A stretch of DNA of 64,000 nt. It comes from Paracyclopina nana. Lineage: Eukaryota; Arthropoda; Copepoda; Cyclopoida; Cyclopettidae. Positions 23,501 to 32,500 of this stretch are shown one piece after another. The notes under the pieces were generated by a model. The model had not been told where the DNA came from, did no database searches, and worked only from the letters and a program-made list of their open reading frames with translations. The position numbers and the translations under genes are program-made. Every line of letters starts with the position of its first letter. Position 1 is the stretch's first letter. The stretch spans positions 7,026,001 to 7,090,000 of the forward strand of contig JAGUCH010000006.1 in the NCBI GenBank assembly GCA_019096065.1, read 5' to 3'.

Positions 23501-26500
23501 CTTTGCAAAGTGCGTTAAAATTGTTAAGCCTAAATTATAATATAGTTAATGATTATGTAAATTAAATGTTTCATGTTGAGTTTGACGGCATTTTCAATTG
23601 GAGCGTGTCTTTTTCAAAAATATTTAACTGCGTCAAAAAGCTCAAAAAAGCAATTTTGAACAAACAAACCAAGTCTCATTGGAAGTTTTCCTCAATGATA
23701 CAAGTTCACATTCAAGAAAAATTTGGTTTTTCCTCATTTTATGAAATATGAAGAGTGTGAGATTGTGGGGGGCGGGCCTTCGCGCCCACCCCCAAGAAGA
23801 ATGGAATTGCATATTTATTGGGTGAAAATCAATTTCCTTTTGGTTGATCTGCCCTATGACGACAACTGATAAATAACATTTTGGAATTGAACTGAAGAGC
23901 AGATGGCTCCATCTTGTGCACTTGTCATAGCCAATGCTTGTCATCTCCACCACTACTAAATATAAAGTTAAGCTTCTGATGAAAAACAAGTGAAATATGC
24001 TTATGAGAGCGAGCCATTTTTGGTCTTCCACAACAGCAATAGCAGCAGATGAGCACAACATCTGTCACAGTTTCATGCTCAGAGCACATTCAAAAAGACC
24101 GGCTCATCTGCTAGATGACACATTCTTTATTATGAAAAAAATTGGGTTTTTCCACTGATGCTACTTTTATGATTGGAACTAATTTGCAGCGAGGCTTGAT
24201 TTCTTTATTAGAAATTGCTTTTTCTAAGCTTGGAAACGAAAACTTTTTTATAGATATTGCCGTCAAAACATGTTTAGAAAATATAATTACATTTTCATTT
24301 AAAAAAGGTATATTTGAGCTATTTTACATCGCAGGAATTTCAAATTACTATTTCGCACTTTATTATTTAGGTTAGAAAAAATAATGGTTGAGACTTGATT
24401 TGTGAGTGTCAAATTGCTTTGCTGAGCTTGCAAATGAATATTTTTACATAGATGATCAGGGCTTGAATGTAAACATCGGTTGTGGAACAAAAGAGTCAAA
24501 AGTTGCCCCCTTTCACAAATTACTCTAGTTGGCTGCTATGGGATCATCTGCCAAAGCCGCCATAAAATATCACCATGACCCTTTGTTCTTCTTGAGAGAG
24601 AGAGAGTTAATGCCAGCAGCTTTTTTCACCACTCCACTCCATAACAAAGAAGTCAATCAATTGTCTCAAGCACACACCTTCCCAGGCTATTTAAAAGTAT
24701 GTCTCCTCCATCATGAGAAACATGTCTAAACATGCCGAGTAATGAGGCGATGACTTGCAAAAAAAAGAGCGTACAAGCTCCATGATTTGTTTTGTATGCG
24801 TACATGGATGGACATTCCGGATGGAATTTTGGTCATTGGTATCTGCGCTTTTCTCCAGACTGAACGAGAAGCAAAGGCAATCTTGCTACAAGTGCTTGCA
24901 GTTGTTGAAACAATTTCCTGATGCGATAGCATCAATGTACAATGTCTTGAACGTTCAGCTCCGCCCTCTCCATTATTCTGTATGACGATGCTAGATCGTC
25001 GTGAGACTTCACACCACGCCAGAGATTGCATTCAAATGCAGATTATTCGTGAGCTCAGATCCCTGCCAAAGATAAGCAACCCTTCTCCTAGGAAACTGCG
25101 ATTGGCTGAGCATCAAACCAGTTTCTGAACACCCACCAACCCATGGCTGATGAACTAATGTAATTGTGCACACTTTGCTACATAACCTAGCCCAAGTCTC
25201 AATTAGATTAGCAAACGGGCATGGGTAAGTGAGTGGCAAGAAGGTGGATTGGATCCTGTTCCAATCACAGTTTTCTAGTGCGGTGATATGGAGGGACCGA
25301 CACGTGGGCGCCATTATAATAAATTCTTGCCTTCATCTATTCCCATCACCTTTACAAATGTTTTGCCTCACGAAACTCCTCTTCTTCCTTCACACAGGCC
25401 AATATGGGCACCAAGTGCGGTCAAAGGCAAGCCATTATGGCAATAATTTGTCTTGGCGTAATTGACTTGTAAATTATGAGGCAACGATGCAGCACACTTG
25501 TTAATTCATTTCTTTGAGCTCTCTGTCAGTCTGGAGCTCGTGGCAGCATCCAACTTTTCAATTTCCACCACAAATGTCCATCCATGTAAGTCATTAAAAG
25601 AAACCTTCGAGCTTTTCACCAAAGCGAACATTCCCTCTATAAGAAGCGTTGTCTGGTATAAGAATCCCATTTTGGAAGACACCTTGTTGGAGGGTAAAAA
25701 AGGGAGAGAAATGGTGCTCATTTCCATTAACTCCAAAAGGAGTTGTGTGTGTGTGCCATCAGTCAATGTAAAGTAAAACATCATTTTCCCAAAATGGGCA
25801 ATGCAATGGTGGCTCCCTGCTTTGCAACAAATAACAAATTTCTCAATCTAGACCAAAATGTGTGTAGTAGGGCACAGTGATGTGGAAAAGCTCTTTGGGA
25901 GCCCCCTGGTGAGGTGATTGGCCATCCTGGGTTGTAAACATGCTCCTGACTTTGAGAAAATTCGTTCAAGCATCCCTGAATTATGACAAGGCCAATGCAT
26001 CATCTACGCTGAATTAAAGCCACAGGTGGTGGCAAGAGCACTGCTACCAAATCTTGGATGTTGCTCTGAAGACAAAAGCCCAGAATTGGATATCTTACAT
26101 GAAATGGTTGACGCACTTTGATATCATTAACAAGCAGAAAAAAGCAAGTGGATGCAAACTAATCAAGTCTCATTCATGATTTGTTTCAATTGAAATTTTT
26201 TGTTGATGATAGTTATGGAATTATAGAATTATAGATTAGAAAAAGTCAATTTTAGTTTATATTTTGAAACATTTTGAAGGACTGCTGCTGTAGAATGCTG
26301 TGGATTTTGGTGGCATCATCCATTGCACAAATGGTCGATGCAAAGCTCAGGCTTAGTGGGAAGCTGCCATAAAAAATGAGCAATAAAGCTTTGGCCAGCT
26401 TTTGTAATGATCAAAAAATAAAAATATGTATGCATATATACAGTATTATGTGTATCATCTGAAAGCAATTATAAGCAATGTTGCAAAAACAAATCCAGTC

Positions 26501-29500
26501 TCGTCAGAAATTTGTTTAGAGAACATGAGTTTTGCATTTTAGCGAACAAAGTTTCCCTTTATATTTTATGGCTTAAAAGGTCGCTTATTTCATAGAAGGT
26601 AAAAGTTGAGGTCACACACGTACATAGTTCACTTGCTACTAAAGCCCCGTTCATCTACTGTTCATAGCTTATTTATGTCGAGTAATAATAATGCTTGAAA
26701 GTGTTTTAAAATTATCGCTTTTTGTCATTTCAAGCCATATTAGGCCGAGAAACCAATAGGAAATCCGAGGAAATTTGGCTGAATTGGCTCTCAAAGCTAA
26801 ATAATTGCGCTGTAACCTTACTAAAACTAATAGTATGACCAAATATTTGGCTTTTAAAGCCAAACCAACCTCATTTCTTGGTGATTTTCCTCAATTCGTC
26901 GAGCTCAAAATGGCTTGAAATGACAAAAAAAGACAATTTCTTCGCACTTTCAAGCCTTTTGCTTGGAACCTCGAAATTTCGACCAAAACATAATATCGTG
27001 CAGGTGAGCTTGGCATTTATGGAGTGGAAGAAGGCATCTATAATGCATGGGAGAGGTCACACACAAAGTTTGCTACTGTAAAAGAACTGGTGCAAAAAAA
27101 CTTTTAGCTCGTTCTTGTTCATTCGACCTGGCTCTTGACCTTTTTTTCGACTGTTGTCGACGAGCAATGCATCAAAACTATAGGCGTGGGAAATGAAAAT
27201 CCTGTCAGCAGCAACAACTCGTTTTGCCATGTCGGCTTTTGACAAAAAAACTCTGGTTTCTTACATCAACAAGCATTGCCAAGCAAATCAAGCCCAACTA
27301 ATCAAGTCTCAATTGACATTTCTTTACATCAAAATTTGTTTTCGATATAAAATCCTTGAAAAGTACGATACTTTTTACTTTTATTCTCACTTGCAAGCAG
27401 TGGAAAGCCAATAAAGTCAAACTAGTCAAGTCTGATTAGATGTTTATTTGCATTAAAAAAATTGCTTAAAAGTACGATACTTTCTCAAAGTTACTCACTT
27501 GCAAGCAATGGAAAGCCTTTTAAGTCAAACTAATCAGGTCTCTTTGCAAATTTGTTTGCACATTGGAAGTTAGCTTGCAAAACAAATTTGATTTCACCAA
27601 CTGGAAAGTGCCTTAAAAAATGCTGCTCTACCATGGAAAAGGTTGGAAAAGCTAGGGATGTCTTGCAAAGGTCCTGATTTGCATAAAATGGTGCTGGAGG
27701 TGATTTAAAGAAAATTCCCCCTCCTTGGCTTTCCCAAAGGAGGGAAAGTTGAGTAGTGTGGAAAGTTTTACTGAGGCCAGAATAGCTTTTGCAAGAAAAA
27801 AGTATGCAGTAGAGATCACTGCTTCTTTTGGCAAGAAAAGAAAGTCAGCTTCTTTTCTCCCCTCCTCCATTGTCATTTTCTCAGCTTTTTTTCCCTGCAG
27901 CTTTCCACCAACTTTCCACTGTGGGGAATGTGGACTTCAAACTCTTTAATAGTTTTTGTTATTTTGTGCTCATTATGTTGAAATCTGGCCTTTCTTGGAT
28001 TGAAAAGTGAAAAAAAACTATTGAAGATTCACAGTGCCTTTTATTTAGTCCTGCCTTCCACAGTGAGAATTGGAATCCAAAAAAGGACCTTTTTTCATAT
28101 AAAGACTTTTAAGTGTCTTAGAAGCTAATACATATTGTAATAAGTCTTAATATGACTTTAATAAGAAACTTCCTAAGATAATCATAAGACTTTTTTTAAG
28201 CTTTTCTTAAACACGCAAGAAAAGTTCTTAAATTAATTGGGCCTAAAGTTTTTTAAAAAAAATTAAAAAAAAATTAAGAATAATTTAAAGTATTTAAAAA
28301 CTTATTTGCATAAAGTTTAAGTATATAAAAAATAATAAATGATGTTCTTGTTACTTTGCTTTGCAAAGTCTTAAATTGACTTTTAAGAATACAAGAAGCA
28401 AAGTCCTAACTTAATTTTTTTTGTGGTCCTGCCTTCCACAGTGGAATTGCAGGTTTTGGGTGTTGCATTCAATGTAGAAAGCTGAAAGCAAGGCTCTGAG
28501 TGGGGGAAAAAGATTCTTATCTCAGATATAGCTTTCTTAGGAGAAAGCTCCCAACTACAAAGGTGAAATGGGAAAAGAAAATCCTTCTTGACCTGCCAAA
28601 GCTAGCCAGTCTTTTTTTTCTTGCTTTAAAGGGAATTTTTCATGTTGGCATGCCATGGCAATGCATTGAGACAGCAGCAGCAACACACATACTACACACA
28701 GAAGTAGTAGTAGCATTGCATGAATTTTTTTGTGTCAAAACACACGCGATGTCTATCCTTCTGTCAGTCAGACTGTCCAAAGGTAAGGTAACCCCCCAGG
28801 TTTTGTGGTTTTTTGCACCTCAACTGCATTCATGTGGTCAGCTGAACATTATCACAGTATGACTTACAAATTAATGCAACATTTTGTACTTGCATATCAA
28901 TCTAACTCTAATCTTTCAAGATATAGTACAAGAAAAGTTACAATATACTACTATGGTTATAATGATTGATAATTGATTATAATTTGTGAATGACGATGAT
29001 GAACATCACTATGTTTGAAACAATTTTGCCAGAACATTGATTTGTCAATCAAATGATCTATATATCTTTATCGATGTTGACTTCATTGATACCTCAGAAC
29101 ATACTATGATGAAAACTTTAAAAGACGACGAATGGCGTCTGGACGATTTTTCAACCAGCAACAGCTGGAAGTGTCAAAATGTTGAGGTAAGGACCCTAAA
29201 AGAACTGAAGAAGAAGACAATGATGATGATGTGGCAATCTGTCTTGGAATTTGGAAGCGAACAATGGGAAGTTCGCTTCATTCCACGGGAGTTGTTGTGC
29301 ATGGGGTCAACCTCTTTTAAGCGAAGGGAATAGGGCCAATCTCATGTGGAGAATAGGGCAATTTTTCACGCCCCTTACACCAGAAACAGTGAAAATTCCT
29401 CCTTATCCTTGAAAATATGACTATTCATAATAATTGGGCTTCAATTGCAGTTCTCGACAAGTTCTCGACTTTAACAATATTGTTGTGTGTGCACTTGTCG

Positions 29501-32500
29501 AGGTTTAAAGTTTGGCATGTCAAGTCACAATTAAACAAACTTTCTGACCTCAATTTATACTATTATTGTACTGTTTCCCTCCTTCTTTGAGAAGCTGATT
29601 TTCTGGGAGATAATTGCAAGTATTTTTTATGTGGTAGCCTCAAGGCTTCTTCTTCACTTTTCTATTGATGACTTCCCATTTTCTGTGAGAAAATGACAAA
29701 TGTCTGTTTTGATTCATTGTCCATGTAAATTGTTGCAATTATTCTTCTTTGTTTTTTACCCCATAATATCATATAGCATTTTCTGTACCATGTTATAATC
29801 ATTTTGTCAACTTGTCAAATGTGACATTTCTCCCCTGCTTTTTATCTTTAACTTGACTTTGGTCTCATCTTGCCACATGACTGAATATTTATGCAAAAAG
29901 TTTTATTTTTTAGTAAAATAATTTCAATTCTACTCAATTGTTTCATAAATGAATTGTTTACTTACAAATCATCTTATTAAAGTAAGTGAGATGATTTTTA
30001 ATGATGTATGCAGTATTGAAATGAAACTTAATTTTAATAGTTAATAGTTTTTAGGCTTACCTTTATTGAGGTAGTGATCCTTGCAGACGAATCCCTCGTC
30101 ACCAGGCTGCAAATAGAGAACTTCTCCAGTGGATAATTGTTTACTGCACAGTGAGCATGTGAAGCAACGAAGGTGGTACACTTTATCACGAGCTTTGCGA
30201 ACAAAATCCTGGTAGTGGATTTTTTCACCACACCCTCCACATTTAGGCCCAAAACACCTGGAAAAAAAAAGATATTGATTGCTACTGTTCACTCATGTCA
30301 ATCACATTTGCTGACATTTCCTTTCGAGCCATGAAAGCCACTCATTACATTGCAAGCATCGCTCTTTTGTGTTGTTCGACAACATTTATTTATGAACAAT
30401 CAAGATAAATGTCTAATGAGATTGGTATGACTTTTGTCATCAAGTTTATGGAACAAATGTCAATTTCAATTGGGATAAACTTGAATGACACTTGAAGTAA
30501 GCGTCAAGCAATGTTTATCGTTGAATTTGGATAAAATGTCGAATGAAGGCCAAACTGATAGGCAAATGTGTGGCGGGCATTGATCTGCGCCCAGGCCATG
30601 TGATGGCATGTCATACTAGTAATACCACCACTGCTAGGTATCTATCTAGATCCGTGGTTGTCAGTCAGGGACTCACTGGAGTGGAACCTCCAGATAGTCG
30701 CTACTACTACTGCTGTTGTTGTTGTTCGCTGTGTATAATATACGTGTGGGCATGATCATCATGACGGACATGTGACTGCTTCCATGTGTTATCATCACAA
30801 CAAATATGTAATGTAAACCAAAGCCACCGCATGATGGACAATTTGACACCACCGCATAGGCTTGTTCTCCAATGGATGCAGTTTTCATCGATGCTCAGTT
30901 TCAGTCTTGTGAAAGTCTAGTTTTTTACTAAGGTTCTATGTAGTAACTAGGTTAGGCACGACTGAAACTTGTAATTAATGAAAACTGCCAACATTGGAAA
31001 ACAAGCCTTTTTAGCGGCTTCCAATTTATTTGAACAAAAAATATATTCGACTAATTGTTAAGTAAACATGATGAATAAATGACAATGTTTACTTTAAAAT
31101 GATTGGTGTACGCCAATTCGACATTCCAGCCAAATTCAACGATGAACGTTGCTCTTGCATTATTACAAGTGTCGTCAAAGTTTGCTTTGGTTTGAATAAA
31201 CATTTGCTACATAAACTTGGCTGGCAAAGTCATCTCAATTTCATGGCTTATTGGTATAAATTGTATAATTACAAATTGTGTCGACAACCCATAAATCAAG
31301 CGAGAGAGAGCTTCCAAACATGATATGAGTGGGAATATAGGTGGTTTTTATGACTGCTCGGAATTTCATTGAAAAGGGTCAAAAGTTGAGGTTGGATTTT
31401 TGCCCTGAGGGCTATAAAATGAAAAAGAAGCTCGATTGAATTTCCAAAGCTGTTTTATAGAACTATGGGATTTCAGTTTGATTTGATGTGACCAACTTGA
31501 TCTGAGATCAAGTAGGATCAAGCCTTTCCTCCCCCCCTCTACAATTTCCCAACTTATTTCTACTTCTCTATTTTTTTTTTTCTTTTTCTTTTAGGTGTGA
31601 AATTGCTGCATCATAAAATTACAGCCAATAAAACGATCTCAAATGATGATTGTTTTGCCATTATACAGCTTTGGCCCAATTTTGACTAACTGTTGATTTG
31701 ACACTGAAAATCAAATGCAGTCTTATTCTTTTTGGATCAGCCTTTATGAAAAAAAGGAGAGCAATTTGGTGAATATTTTCCCAGGGCAATAAAGTTGCAA
31801 AACTTAAAGAAATGTCTTTGATCTCACGCAAGTGGAATTATTCCCTTTTATTGTGGGCAATTCATAAGCAATTTGCATTAAAAAAGTGGAGCCATTTTTG
31901 GTCTAATAAACATACCACTAAAGTGAAAAATAACGAATGTTTCTTTGATTTACTGCAAATCATCAAATAATGAATAAATTAAGCTATTTTATTTCAATAA
32001 TTTCAGTAGACTTTAAAATCTTATAATGAATGTAAACAAAAGCTAAAAATTGCTTGACTGCAATTAATAGAAATTAATGTGGCTTTCATAATAATAAAAA
32101 AGACCTTTTATCATAAGTAAGTCAATAAAATAATTACAACAAAAAATGTAGCCTCAATCGAATCTCTAATAAAGAACTTGCCCTGAATTGAGATAAATTA
32201 ATGTGCAATGATATATTTTTACAAACTATATAAATATACAAAAAATTGTAATTACAGCCTTGATCCTAAACGCACAATGCGAAACATAATAAGTGAAAAG
32301 CCGTATTTATGAAATAAATCTAGCGACATTTAGATCACAAGCAAATTTGTCTCATGAGCCTGCCCTCTTAAGTGTCCCAAAATCCATTTGAAGTCTCACC
32401 GATAAAAATCATCTTTGCAGATTATCTTGCCCTCTTTATTGTAAAGTATTTTTTTTCTCCTGCATGCTTAAGGCAGTACAATTGGCTTAAAATGAAAGCA

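Larger units (their letters stand above)
22617..30060 (-). other. Lim1: Lim1 intron 2 (7.4 kb)
   Basis: AT-rich intron with inverted-repeat elements at 24101-24462 and 26644-27014 and degenerate 117-bp tandem repeats at 27275-27560. A 17-bp direct repeat (TCCTGCCTTCCACAGTG) at about 28052 and 28426 brackets 375 bp. A dispersed motif near AGAACTCTGTGGATTTC recurs around 22640, 22785, 22810, 22930 and 26290. No coding region is supported. Confidence 0.65.
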
